Source: Blepharisma japonicum (taxonomy: Eukaryota; Ciliophora; Heterotrichea; Heterotrichida; Blepharismidae). Taken from it: a stretch of DNA of 64,000 nt. The position numbers were made by a program, and so were the translations under genes. This document shows, piece by piece, positions 51,101 through 63,260 of this stretch (position 1 is the first letter of the stretch; each line of letters starts with the position of its first letter). The DNA lies in contig CATKHK010000058.1 in assembly GCA_949751835.1 (NCBI GenBank), forward strand, positions 124,001 to 188,000, read 5' to 3'. Below the pieces are notes generated by a model. The model was not told the DNA's origin, made no database searches, and saw only the letters and a program-made list of their open reading frames with translations.

Positions 51101-52339
51101 ATAAAAAAGCCTCATGTCCCATTCTGAAATTTTGATGGGGATATTCCTGTAATTGAATATGACAACCTCTGAAATGTAATAACTAAAGTATCAAATACTG
51201 TATTTTTTATTTAGGGAAGACATATGCTGAATGATATTATGCTAAACCAAGGGTTTTCAGAGCATACGAAATTTTTATATATGAATTGCCTAACATATAT
51301 TTTTGAATATACAAACAAGACTGATAATGACATTGTAAATTGTGAAATTGATAGGGTCAGAGAAACAGGAGAAAATATTAATTTATTGATAATCCTGGGT
51401 AGCTTGATTTTTTGGCTTTTATTTTTTGTGATTATTTGATTTATTATCTTAGCTTCAAAATCACATGATAAATTTTGAAATTTTGTGCTGAATAATGCTC
51501 AGTCATCAATGTTCAGACTTAAATCTTTAGCAATTGAGCGATTGCAAATAGTACATAGAACCAACTATCCGCTTGAAGAAAATTTCACATTATCAATAAG
51601 GAAAAGTTATAAAGTAAAATCAAGTTTATACATAAATTTTATATGAAGAACAGTAATATTTTTGCTTGTAGCAACTTCCTATTATTATATGCTGTATTTT
51701 CATATGCTGCCAAACTGCAAATATTTGATAGTAAAACGTCCAATGTTTTTAGATAATTTTAATATCAGGCGAGCTTTAATATCAAGGCTTAATATGTTTA
51801 CTAAAGAAATCATGAATCCTTATATGATAACTATTTTTAAAGATTCTTATAATTTCCCTAACCCTCATATATCTGCAAATCATACTGCGGAACTATTGGA
51901 GCTAAAAATAGAAGAGCTAGAAAATGAAAATTTTTCAGTATTGATGTCAAAAGAATTATTGCAAAAAATTTATGAAAATAATAAAGAAATTCAAAACAAT
52001 ATTTTAGATTATGGCAGCTACGCTGCCAATAACGACATTATAAACGGAATACAAGATTTAGCCTTATCAAATGCATATAATACGGCTGAGTTATATCAAT
52101 ATACAGCAAAAGTTAAAGCAGTTCAAAATGAGCTTTGAGAAGAGTTTTTACTTGCAGATCATGACTCTAAAAACATTATAAATAGCTACTTAGGGACAAT
52201 AATCATTATAACAGTTCTTTATTCATTAGCTATTGGCTTGCTGTTTTTCTTTTACTATATTCCATATTTTAATTGCTATGTAAAGAAACTTAACAGATTT
52301 TCTGTAATTACAAAAATATTGGGTGTAGATACTCAATAG
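48170..52339 (+). CDS. Paralogue 11: multi-pass membrane PAS protein (1379 aa)
   Basis: Exons are 48170-50791, 50807-51199 and 51215-52339, with stop TAG. ATG 48170 begins MSKHCLTCDKDGNEF. The last 200 bp read through one TGA (NELWEEFLLADHDSKNIIN) to helix 12 and end at 52339. The loop is CDMKHSHHSRNVKARS. The PAS-like domain starts near residue 563 (SCSEENFGSIIFTNEKAAH); its closing motif is ALYNQSYYLISF, so the His of the family's AFHN is absent. Introns follow residues 874 and 1005. The outside domain has LYSLEAIPD, as in paralogue 4, its sister. Confidence 0.92.
50792..50806 (+). other. Intron A of paralogue 11 (15 nt)
   Basis: GTAAGAAAAATTTAG, phase 0, between VLFIV and MCSAIVIMIG. Confidence 0.9.
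51200..51214 (+). other. Intron B of paralogue 11 (15 nt)
   Basis: GTATTTTTTATTTAG, phase 0, before GRHMLNDIM. Confidence 0.9.
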
Positions 52340-52964
52340 TGCTTATAAAAGTTGAATAGAAAACAACTATAAGCAAACTAAATATTAAATTTAGAATATA
52401 TAATATAAAAATTAAATCAAATTAAAACAGTAAATTTATATTTAAAATTTATATTAAAAATTTTATAATTATAAAATTCATCCATTTCATTCTCTAACTT
52501 AAAGGTAACTTCTTTTTTTTTAAACTCTTAATTAATAATTTTCATCTTGAGGATTGGGAATTTAATGATTATGAGGGGGAGGTATTATCAATTTTACTTC
52601 AATAATAAGAGTTATGAGAATTTCGATTATGATTACTTTTTTCAAAAAAAGAATATATCCTAGAAGCTTTTTCAATATTTTTTGGCATTTTATCTTCATA
52701 TGTGTTGGGATCAAATATTCTTTCAATACTTTTATTTAATAGGTTAATATAAAAGTTTTTATTGGTTTGATGACACCAAAACAATAGAACATGCAATTTA
52801 AGTTCCAATTCCGAAATCATATTAACAAACTCATGAGTCGAAAACAAACCTCTTGTTATTTAACTTTTTAAACTTTTCTGATATTAAAATTATTTATTAA
52901 ATAGAGATTTCCTAATCTAATTTTTCTTAAGCATTTTCATTTGTAAAAAATTACTAAAAAACTT
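52340..52964. other. Spacer between paralogues 11 and 12
   Basis: 625 bp holding the 3' end of paralogue 11 and the promoter of paralogue 12. It contains one small minus-strand open frame (52569-52820), listed separately. Confidence 0.55.
52569..52820 (-). CDS. Possible small ORF in spacer (83 aa), unrecognised
   Basis: ATG 52820 opens MISELELKLHVLLFWCHQTN and reads through one TGA (Trp) to TAA at 52569, ending KIDNTSPS. The first half could be a helix and the second is rich in Asn, Ser and Lys. It matches no part of the neighbouring family that I can see. With only two stop codons in this code and AT-rich DNA, an 83-codon frame may arise by chance. It also overlaps the likely upstream region of paralogue 12. 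I do not assign a function. Confidence 0.2.
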
Positions 52965-55900
52965 ATGTCTGGCAACCTAAATATCATAGAAAAAGAAAAC
53001 GCTGATATTCAAGGATTTTTATCACAATCATTATTCTCAAACAAAGTAAAAGAGTACCTTTATGGGTTTTTCGGGCAACTTTTTAAAACTAAATATAATC
53101 CCAAAACAAAACTTCGAATGCAAATTTTTTATGAAGTAGTAATCAATATTATTATTGTCCTCCAATTATCACCTTTATGGTGATCTCCAACCATGAAAGC
53201 TGCTGGATGAAGCTCCTATATAGATTTCTGGCAGGATATTGCATATGCGAGCTATGACGAAATATGCGCTTATTTTGATATTATGGATTTTTGTCTATTT
53301 GGGACTATTATTTTGATAGGCTCATGCATATGCTCATTTTCGGTCTTTTGGCTTTATATATACATGCGAAAAGACGTCCCACTAATTATCTCCATTTTAC
53401 CAAGAAAAATTGCAATGCTTTTAACTACAGTTTGTATAATCCCCAGCTCAATGATGTTTGTAATGGTTATAAAATATTCTACCACAAAGATTGATATTAT
53501 TCAAGAATATGCAGGAGGAATTTCTTCCAATGTATATCAATATGGGCCTTTAGGCGTTTTTCTTGGCCTTTTCCATATCTTTGCATTGCTTTTTGTTAAT
53601 TGTTTTGCTGAAACTTTTACATGTGATATACGGCATTCTCATTCAAAAAAAAACTTAAAGGCAAGGTCTTGCGCTTGGTTTGACTTAGAAAGAAGAATAT
53701 ATTATATATTGATGACTATTTTATACGTTATTTTTGGGAATTCAGACTATTCTTTTGCTTTCCAAATTTCTGTCTTTTTTTTATCGTTTATCTTATATTT
53801 GCGCATTATTTATTCTATGCAATATTTCAACATAATAGAAAATTCCATTCAAGCTTGCAAAATGATTTCAGTTTCTTCATCAATTTTATTTTTTATTTTT
53901 GCCATAATTGTTGACAATGCAGAAATTTTGATGTTTTTGACAGTAATGCTAACTCCAATTTTGTTTTATTTTACGATAAGAATAATCAGAAGAAGATATA
54001 ATAACTTACCAAATTTATATAAAATACCAAGAAATCAATACCAATTCGAAAGAACTTTTAGGAATTTGTTAGTAGAAGGGAAACCTGACGATAAATTAGA
54101 AGTTTTAAGTCTATTTTTGGGATACTGAAGGGAAAGCCAATTTATTAAAGACAAACTTTTTGTGATATGGGAATTTAATTTTTGCCTTTATACATTAAAA
54201 GATGAAAGATTAGCAAGAATAAAACTCTCAAAAATTGCTAATGCAAAATCTTCGTTTGAAGGAGATGTGCAAGAATGAAGATTATTTAATTGGCTTGTGA
54301 GAAAAAAGCACACTTTATTTCCTGATACGAATTATCTGGAATATTTGAGACAGTTCAGCAGAATAAAAACTCAGGATGAAGAGCTTTGCTTTATTTTGGC
54401 TGAACTGCAGGCCGAATTTTCATTGAAAAGGCCAAGACTGGAGAAATTAGTAAACTTAACGAAAAGGGCAGCGCAGCACATATTTTATATATCTGATGGA
54501 TACAAAAATTTGGTAGAAAAGCACAAAAATCCTGAAGCTTATGAAATTTACTCAAGTTACCTTGACAATATACTAAATGATCAGGAGGAAGCAAATTTTA
54601 TTTTAAGAAAAAAAAACGGCATAAATTTTTCTAACCTCCGTAATGAAGCAAATAATTTAAAAAATTATGGTAAAGATCTAGCAGCAATTCTTGTGTCGTG
54701 CTCAGTTGAGTTTTTTGGGAGAATTGTATATATAAATGAAAAAGCTTCCCAATATTTAAAAACATCAATTGGGAATATCCTTGGCTCCTCAATTATTAAT
54801 TTTATTCCTCAACCTTTTGATGGAAAGCACGAAAGTAATATGAAAAGATTTATTGCGGAATGTCAGTCAATAGATATTCCTTGTCATGAAAAATTTTTCT
54901 TGCAGAATCATGGAGGATTTTTATTTGAGTGTAATATGCTAATTACATTAACTGCGTTCCATAACTGCTCTTATTTTTTAGTTTCATTTAAGCCTAGGCC
55001 AATTATAAGAGAATTAGCAATAATTACTGATGAAGGTACTATAATAGCCCATACTGAAATGTTTTCATTTTATTTAGAATATCAAGATACGCACTTAAAA
55101 AATAAAAATATTTCTGATGTTATTCCTTTGTTTTCAATAGAAAAAATGCATGATTTTGAGCCTTGACTCATTTCATTCAGAAACACTGAGCTTATTCTTG
55201 TAAAAATTAAAAAGCAAATGCTGTCTACTACTCTTAATATAATTATGATAATTCATGACGAAAAAGAAATCTTTAAATGAAAAAATGGGCAACACCATGA
55301 AGCAATTGCACAAATCGGGACGTTTCAGATGTTCGAAGATGAAGAATCTTGCTTTTTGACTGCAGATAATTTGAAAAAACCATCAGGAGTAAAATTTCAT
55401 ACAATAAGCACTATTTCTGCAATTACAAAATCTTTAGAGAAAAATGAAACTGAATCATTTGCAATGCTTCATGAAAAAATTGAAGAAGAGGGTGCAAGCT
55501 ATGAGAAAAAATCAGATAATTCTGATAATTTTTCAAAGGTATCTGTAACAAAAAAAAATAAAAATATCTTGTCAAGCCATGCGCAACAACTAATTTCAGA
55601 CTCAATTAAAAAAATTAGGATTTTGCAATGGATATTATTTTTCATCGTAAGTAATATTTAGATATCATCGGTGATTGTCATTGTTGCTGCAATTTTAGTT
55701 TATATGGAGAATGATGTGTCACATACAAATGCATTAAGCTCTTTTAAGAAATTTGGGCAGCTAATATATGATTTTGGGTATTCAGCTGATTTAGCACTTA
55801 CAATAAATAGATTAATTGCAAAAAATAGCAATGATCTTATCAGTGATGCTTTAGAAAACTTAAAAAACTTAAATCAAGATTTTGAAATTATTCAAAATAA

Positions 55901-57194
55901 CATATTAGATGATTTTAGTCAATGATCTGAATGCGATAATCAACAAATTGTTTACAAATCAATAATTCCAATATGAATTTTTGACCATAAGGAACCAATT
56001 GACCTGTATTATAATCTGTATGATGCTATAGGAAAATTTATATATAATGTATTTTCTATTTAGGGAGAAAATTTATTATCCGATATTGAAGGAGGAAAAA
56101 ATTATTATCAAGATCATGCAAAGTTTTTGTTTATGAATGGACTTGGAAGTTTGTTTTATTATTCAAATATCACAATAGATGGACTAGTTACATGTGAAAT
56201 TGACAGAGTAAAAAGCACTGGGAGCACTATAAACATTCTTTTACTATGTGGATTCTGTGCTCTTGGGATTTTGATATTAGTGATTATGGGCTATATCATA
56301 CTTTTATCAAGAAAATATGATGAATTTTGAAATTATGCACTAAATAATGCACAGTGGCCAATTTTTAAGCTAAAATGTGCGGCTATAGACAGATTAGCTA
56401 CCATACATGGAATTGAAAAAACTATCGAGACAGTATTAGAAGAAAAAAGAAAAAGCAGTCATAAAAGAGAAGTCAAAGGTATTTTATATTTACAGTACTT
56501 TTTTAGATTAATGCTGTTTTTTACTATAGCAGCATCTTATTATTTATTAATGTTCAGCTATTTATACCCAAATCTTGACACAATGATGAGGAATCGTCCT
56601 CTTATTCTCGATAATTTTATAATTCGCAGATCCTTATTATCAAGAGCAACTGTGTTTTCTAGGGAAATTTTATTAAATTATACGTATAAATATCTGCCAG
56701 AACTTTATGCTTTCCCAAATTCAGAATTAATTTTAGACAAAACATTATGCCAGCTCAGAGAAAGAAATAACGAGATTCGAGAAAAAAAATATTTAGATAT
56801 ATTATCACATGAATTAACAGAAAAAATGTTTGTAAAAAATAACTCAACTTATTTATGGCTCAATAAAGGGACTCAGCCAGCTTTTGACATGATGATTGAT
56901 GATACAGAAAATTTTGAAAACTTGGGAGAAGTTACAGATGATGAGTGGCTTTTGTTTTCAAAAATGGGAAAAACAATACAAGATGAAATTGGGGAAGAAT
57001 TTGACTTAGCTGATAGGGACTCAAAGGATGCTATTCAACAGCAGCTGAAAATTATTATAGACACAACAGTTATTTATTCAGTAGCTCTTTGTGCATTATA
57101 TTTCTTTTATTATTTGCCTTACTTTAATTTTCAAATTAAAGAGCTCAAGCTTTTTTCAGTGTTACCTAAGATTTTGCCAATAGAGCATAATTAA
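52965..57194 (+). CDS. Paralogue 12: multi-pass membrane PAS protein (1399 aa)
   Basis: Exons are 52965-55646, 55662-56048 and 56064-57194, with stop TAA. ATG 52965 begins MSGNLNIIEKENADIQGFL. The loop is CDIRHSHSKKNLKARS. The PAS-like domain starts near residue 565 (SCSVEFFGRIVYINEKASQ). Introns follow residues 894 and 1023. The SPLW variant after helix 1 and the ALSSFKKFGQLIYDFGYSAD form of the outside domain place it with 5 and 10, although it is on the other strand. It runs in the same direction as 11 and converges on 13 across 179 bp. Confidence 0.93.
55647..55661 (+). other. Intron A of paralogue 12 (15 nt)
   Basis: GTAAGTAATATTTAG, phase 0, between LFFI and ISSVIVIVAA. Confidence 0.9.
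56049..56063 (+). other. Intron B of paralogue 12 (15 nt)
   Basis: GTATTTTCTATTTAG, phase 0, between KFIYN and GENLLSD. Confidence 0.9.
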
Positions 57195-57373
57195 ATTATA
57201 TAGATGTTTATAATAAAATTTTTATACCATTAATATATTGAATATTTTAATAGATAGCAGCAATATTAAATTTGCAAAAGTTGCTAGTTTAGATGATAAT
57301 AATAATTTAAATTTGTATAAAAACCCTTAAATTTTAATTTATGACTAAACAAATTCTACTTTGAAATACTGGA
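57195..57373. other. 179-bp convergent gap of paralogues 12 and 13
   Basis: The tails of paralogues 12 and 13 face each other here. The gap is AT-rich with no gene and no obvious hairpin; it must serve both 3' ends. Confidence 0.65.
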
Positions 57374-60300
57374 TTATTCGGTTCCTAACCTTAGGATTGT
57401 CGGCAACATATTAAACCGATTTAGATATCTTGATTGATAAGTAAAAAATGGCAAATAATATAATAAAAATAGGCTGCACAATGCAACTGAATAAATAACA
57501 GTAACAATTATTATCACATTCAATTGATGATTGATAATGCCATAAGAATCGTCATCTGCCATTTGAAATTCAACCCCTACTTCATTTTCTATTTCCCCAA
57601 GAATTCCTAAGTATATAATCATAGCTTGGTCTGGGATTTTTGTTTGGTATGTTATATAAATTCCATCATAAATAGTCAATTTTATTGCTGTTTCTGAGCC
57701 AAAATACAGCTCTGACCCAAAAATGCCACAGCTCTCAAATAATCTTCGCTTGAGCTCACTCGAAATCATTCTCATAAACTCTTTTTCTCTTATTTCTTTC
57801 GTCTTGTCTAAAAGAATTTGTGAAGTAATATTAAACATTTCTTTTGAATTTGGAAAATCATAGGATTTTGGGAATAATTTTATAAATGAAGGATTATAAA
57901 CATCTCTTGCAAAAATAGAAAGTCTTGACACTAATGATCGTTTTATATTGAAATTGTTTAGCAATTTCGGCCTATTTCCCATATAATTAGCGCATTCTGG
58001 ATATAAATGAAAATAAACCAAATAATAATATGACGCAGAAATCATAAAAAATACCAAAATTCGTCAGGCGTATTTTATTTCAATTTTTGTCCTGACTTTT
58101 TTTCTGTCATGCAATTTCCTTACGTTGAAATTTTCTTCTGGGCTTGTTTCTTCATTATGAACAAGAATGAGTCTGTCCGTTGCTTCACTTCTTAATTTTA
58201 CTAAAGGAATTTGTGCATGCTCCAGCATAAAATTTCAAAATTCGTCTTCTTTTTTGGCGGCAAGCAAAATAAATCAAAGGATTATCATAACTAAGCCTGT
58301 AAAAATAGAGAAGCCAGAAATTAGTAGAGTGTTTATTTCATAGCGGAGGGTGCCAATGTGATCAACTTCGCACTTTTCTAAGTTTGAGATGGTGTGATTT
58401 AAAAAATCATAGGTTTTGCCAATGCCATTGGCTATTATAAATTTTGCATGCTGCATGCTCGTTTGGTTGCTTTTGGCTGAGGAAATAACAAGTTTTAGCT
58501 GAATAAGAATTACATGATAATTGAATAAAGAAATCATGTTATAAATATTTTGATAAATAAGCTGAGGATTTTCATTATCAAAAGATCATAATGGAATCAC
58601 AGGCTTCTCAGATACTTCTGCTGCTGTGCAAAATCGTCAATAATTGAAATCAGAACGAATATTAAGCTGTATAATTTCTAACTCATCTATGATTGAAGAT
58701 AATGCTTGGATGCGCGGAGAAATATCAACTGGAATCGTTATTTCTTTATTTAGCTTCCTCACAGTATCAGCAGAAACCCCAAAATAATATAAAATTTCTC
58801 CAAGATTGTAAAATATTTTCATAGAAGACGTAAGGTCCACATTATTTACTACGTTTACTATAATCGCAATCACCACAACAATGACTGTCAAAATCTAATT
58901 TTTCATTACTACAAGAAATAAAACCCATTGGAGGACTCTGATCTTTTTCTTTGCATTATAAATTAATTTTTTTGCTTGTCCTATATACGTTTTACTTGAT
59001 TTTAGTGTAAAAGCATTTGGACGATCTCCTGCATTTGACTGATTTTCTATTAAATTTTTGCTTTCGTCTTCATCAGATTTGAATGTCAATTCTTTATCTG
59101 GATTTTCAATTTCTTTTTCAACAATTATTGTTGAAACTGTGTTGCTATTAATTGAATGTTGCTTCTTAAAAACTTTTTGCATATATGGCATTATTTTAAG
59201 GCTTTCTAAACGTGATAATTGCTCTTGGTCTTTTCCTTCTTTTCATCTTTCTATATCATTTTTATCATGAATTAAATACAAGTAATGAAGCATACTTGAA
59301 TTAATTTCTTTATTTATATATGCCAGCGCAATTTCTTTATCGCTAAATTTTATAACCCAAGGTTCATATGCTTTCATTTTCTCTATCTCCAGAGATGGTA
59401 TTATTTCAGAAACATATAAGTTTCTTATATATTTTGTATTTATTCCTAAATATTGTGAAAAATGTTCAGAATGACTTAAAACTATTCCTTCTTTAGAAAT
59501 TAAAGCAATTTCATTTTTTGTTGCTTTTGGCAAAAAAGATATCAAGCAATAAATATCATTATGAAAAGCGGCAAATTTTATCATCAGATTGCACTCGATT
59601 AAAAAGCCATTCTGTGTTTGTAAAAATAAATTGCTATGGCTTTGAACTTCTGTTTTATTAGAATTTTCTAAAAAATTCTCAGCCAGGCTTTTATGAGAAT
59701 CATTATAAGGAAAAGGTAAAAAATTAAAAATAGATGAGCCAATAATATCTAAGGCAGGAGTTCGCAGAGTTTCAGCTGCTTTTTCATTAATATAGATGAT
59801 AGAACCAAAAATATTCATTTCACAAGATACAAGAATGAGCCCAAGGTGGCCTCCATAACGATCTAAGTTTTGATTTTCATTTCTCGAACCTGAATAATCA
59901 AAGCCATTTTTCTTTTTATTAATTATATCAGCTTCTTCTAAATCACAGGAAATATCTCTTAAAAAACTTGCATATGCTTCATATGAATCAACAGCTTTAT
60001 ATTTATCTGTAATTTTTTTATATTTTGTGCGTACTTTATCTAAACAAACAGAAGTCTTACTTGCCAAATTGATTAAAATCTTCATTCTAGGATTTCTAGA
60101 AGAGAATTCTAGCTGTAATTGTATGATTAAGTTGCATAGTTTTTTATCTTGTGCCTTAACTTTTCCAAATTCTAATAAATATTCCAAATAAAAAATTTCT
60201 GGGAAAAATTCTTTTCTCTTAGTTTTTAGCCAACTCTGGATCCTTCACTCATGAATATCATTTTCAAATGAAGATTTGCATAGTTTTGCTTTTCTTAGAA

Positions 60301-61540
60301 TCATTCTTGCTAATCTTTCATCTTGAATTATGCAATAACAAAAATTAAATTCCCACAGCACAAAAAGCTTGTCTTTTTTAAAACCATCGATTTTTCAATA
60401 TTTATTGAATAAATTCAAAACTTTTGTTTTATCAGCTAGATTTGGATCTGTCAATAAATGTCTAAAATTTCTTTCAAATTCATATTGGCTAGAAAAATGA
60501 TTTATTTGTTTTTTCAGGTTTTTGTAACTTTTGAATGTGAGATGAAAAATAAAAAATAGAATAGGAGGGTGTAAAATTAAAGCAAAAATTAAGATAGCTT
60601 GAGAATTATCCATAATATAACCGAGAATAAAGCTTAAAAGGGTTAAAGATAATGATCCTACTTTGCAAGCTTGAAGAGCATTTTCAATAGGATTAAAATA
60701 TGGTAAAAATGAGATAATTTTTATCCATAAATAAATTGTTACGGCAAACCATATAATTTGATTATAAATAGCATCTTTTTCTCCGAAAAAAACATAAGAA
60801 ATGCACATAAAAATACTAAGAATCCTCATTTCCAAATCAAAATATGTGCAAGATCTTGCTTTTAAATTTATTTTAGATTTAGAGTGTCTTATATCACAAG
60901 AAAAAACCTCTGATAATACAAAAATCGGAATTAAAACAATTAAGCAAAATATTGACAAAAATATCCCAAGGGTGCCATAATTCAAATCTTTACCACTTGT
61001 GTACCAGAATTCATGGGCAAAATTAGAAATTATGATAGAATTCTTCAAAATGACAAGCAGAATAACATTTGCAGGAACTAAACAAATTGTTATAATTATT
61101 CCTGCAAATTTTCTTGAGAAAAGTAATATCGAGCTTGGTGGCTTTTTTTTAAGATAAAAATAAATCCCAAATATAGCAAAAGAGCTTAGGCATACTCCTA
61201 TTGAAGAAACTGTCCAATAGAAACAAATATCCATAATTTCGTAGCATCCACAAAAATCGCTATAATTTACGAATCCAATCAGTTTCCAAAAAACTGAATA
61301 TGAACTTCAGTCCCTTATATCTAAATTCGGGTACCAAATCAAAGAAATCAGCTGCAACACAAAAATTAAGCTTGAGAAAATTTCATAAAGTAGCTGCTGT
61401 TTCAGCTTTATTTTTCCGCTGTATTTCATATCAAACAATTCACCACAAAATGCAAAAATGCACGTTTTAGCTTTCTTCATAGCTTGAGAAACTATTCTTT
61501 CCTCTGCATGACTTGTGCTACTATAGTTATGAAAGAACAT
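57374..61540 (-). CDS. Paralogue 13: multi-pass membrane PAS protein (1378 aa)
   Basis: Exons are 61540-58910, 58894-58514 and 58498-57374, with stop TAA. An earlier in-frame ATG exists at 61600. I chose 61540 (MFFHNYSSTSHAEERIV) because the distance to the conserved first block (IFAFCGELF) is then 28 residues against 30-31 in other members, and a TATATAAAA box and an A-rich leader lie just before it. The loop is CDIRHSKSKINLKARS; the second His of HSH is Lys. The PAS-like domain starts near residue 559 (SCEMNIFGSIIYINEKAAE). Introns follow residues 877 and 1004; the second ends CAG and has no stop codon, so the frame is open with or without splicing. A divergent member. Confidence 0.9.
58499..58513 (-). 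other. Intron B of paralogue 13 (15 nt, no stop codon)
   Basis: GTAATTCTTATTCAG, phase 0, between LFNYH and LKLVISS. It ends CAG and encodes VILIQ if kept. I place it by alignment with the second intron of all other complete members (compare IYH before GQN in paralogue 3), since an ORF search alone would not reveal it. Confidence 0.75.
58895..58909 (-). other. Intron A of paralogue 13 (15 nt)
   Basis: GTAATGAAAAATTAG, phase 0, before ILTVIVVVIA in helix 9. Confidence 0.88.
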
Positions 61541-63260
61541 GGAATTTTTTATTATTGTTTTTATATAAGTCAGCTCTACCAGCCTACCGTTTAAATCCAT
61601 TCTTACGCTTATAAAAAATAAAAATTTTTTAGATAATATAAAATCTTTGTTAGAAAACTATCATATTCCGCAAATAAGAAAATAAAATGTTGAGATGTTT
61701 CAAGATGCAAATTATTGATTAACATTTTGAAGTTAAATATCTATAGCATTATAATTCTTCTATAATTCATTTAATAGGAAATGATTTAGGAAATTTGAAT
61801 TATGAATGTATTTATATATACTTAGTCACGCTAATACTTTGCCAATTATTTGACTATAAAAAAGAGATAATTATTGTATTAAGAGGTTAGAGAAATTAAT
61901 AATTATAACTCAAATATTAGCTTAGAGAGTAGGCAATTTTTAGAAAATTTTGTGTTGCCTTTACTTTATTGTCTTTGAAAAGTTTTCTTTCTTTTGTTTG
62001 TTTCTCCTTCTTCAAGAAGTATTTTCTTCTACCTTTATGTGTGATTGAAAATGATATAAATGCTCCGTAGTTAATGCTTATAACAGATAATTGCTTTTGA
62101 TAAATTTTCATGTTCAAATTAATTGAGCTTCTCAGTATTGAAAACTATTACCTCTGGATGTGTTATAAATATCATTTTGTTAAAAATAATGACAGTCTTT
62201 TAATGCTTTCGTAAGATTTGTGGCAACCTTTGCTTTAGACAAAAATAGAAGGATTAAGTAGGGTCATAGCGATTATATGAAAAATTTTTTATTAGAATTA
62301 ATTTGCTACTGAGCTTCTTATTTTATTCCAAGTAGTGCCAAACTATTTCTTTTTCTTTTTTGAACACACACTTTCACTCATCTTCGCTGATTTCTTTAGA
62401 CTTAATATAAATAAGAAAGATCAGGTACGATATTCTAGAACAAAAATAAGATCTCTGATGGCTCCCGACTTCATTTCAAGTAGGATTTCTATTATATACA
62501 TAAATTGCTTAATATAATTTAATTTTTGTACGCTCTGCGTTTAATTAACAGCTAAAAAATAAGCTCATCTTTTTGAAATTTGTAATAAATTTCATTTTTA
62601 AAAACATTTTGTCAGCAATAACTTCACTGCTCAAAACTGAATTGCTGAATAAAAAATTTATGTTAGAAAATAGCAATATAGGTGAAGCTCTATTTTTAGG
62701 TATTATGAATGCTAGGGTTTTTTTTAAATAATTGATGCATAAAAGGAGACTCTTCTTATAAATATTGAGTTGATTTTTTTATGATTTATTGTTTTTAAAA
62801 TGCCTATTATTTCGTAAAATTTGAATGGCGGCTTATTTTCAGCCGATATAGAATTAGATAAATAACTGTTTTACACCCAAATAATCTAAATTTTTGTTCT
62901 AATTTTTTACATTATTTATCATATGTAAGCTATAATCTATAATAGACATGAGCTTCCAGAAATATTTTTAAAATTATTAATCCCACATATCCTCAATACA
63001 AATCTTTAATTAAAAGATATGATTGAAAATAAATCAGGAAACCTATTTTTTTAAATATGAATTATATCTGATTGTATATGAAATATGCAAAAGATTATAA
63101 GACATAATGAAAATCTTAGGAAAATCCAGTAATTCTTAGCATCTTATATAAAATTTCATCAATAATTTCATCGAAAACATTAGAAAAATCAGTTTCCGTC
63201 CATTTTCGGCTATTACTGGCACAGCTCTAAAATAAATGCATAAAATAAATTAGTTAATTC
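61541..63260. promoter_or_regulatory. Divergent spacer between paralogues 13 and 14
   Basis: The largest spacer, 1.7 kb, between two starts that face apart. It holds a 64-codon minus-strand frame from ATG 62111 to 61917 (MKIYQKQLSVISINYG) that I regard as chance, and a CGGCT/AGCCG hairpin near 62827-62843. No RNA gene is seen. Both promoters should lie at its ends. Confidence 0.5.
61559..61568 (-). promoter_or_regulatory. TATA-like box before paralogue 13
   Basis: TTATATAAAA on the coding strand, 18 nt before the ATG at 61540 and followed by an A-rich leader ending ATTCC. It favours 61540 over the earlier in-frame ATG at 61600, because a promoter or leader would otherwise fall inside the coding region. 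Confidence 0.35.

Noticed and set aside
61541-61600. Start of paralogue 13 at the earlier ATG 61600
   Set aside because: It would give an N-terminal tail 20 residues longer than the family norm and would run through a TATA-like box and an A-rich leader; not excluded without transcript data.
61917-62111. 64-codon minus-strand frame in the spacer between paralogues 13 and 14
   Set aside because: Lys-rich low-complexity product, no relative in the window, and a length expected by chance with only two stop codons.
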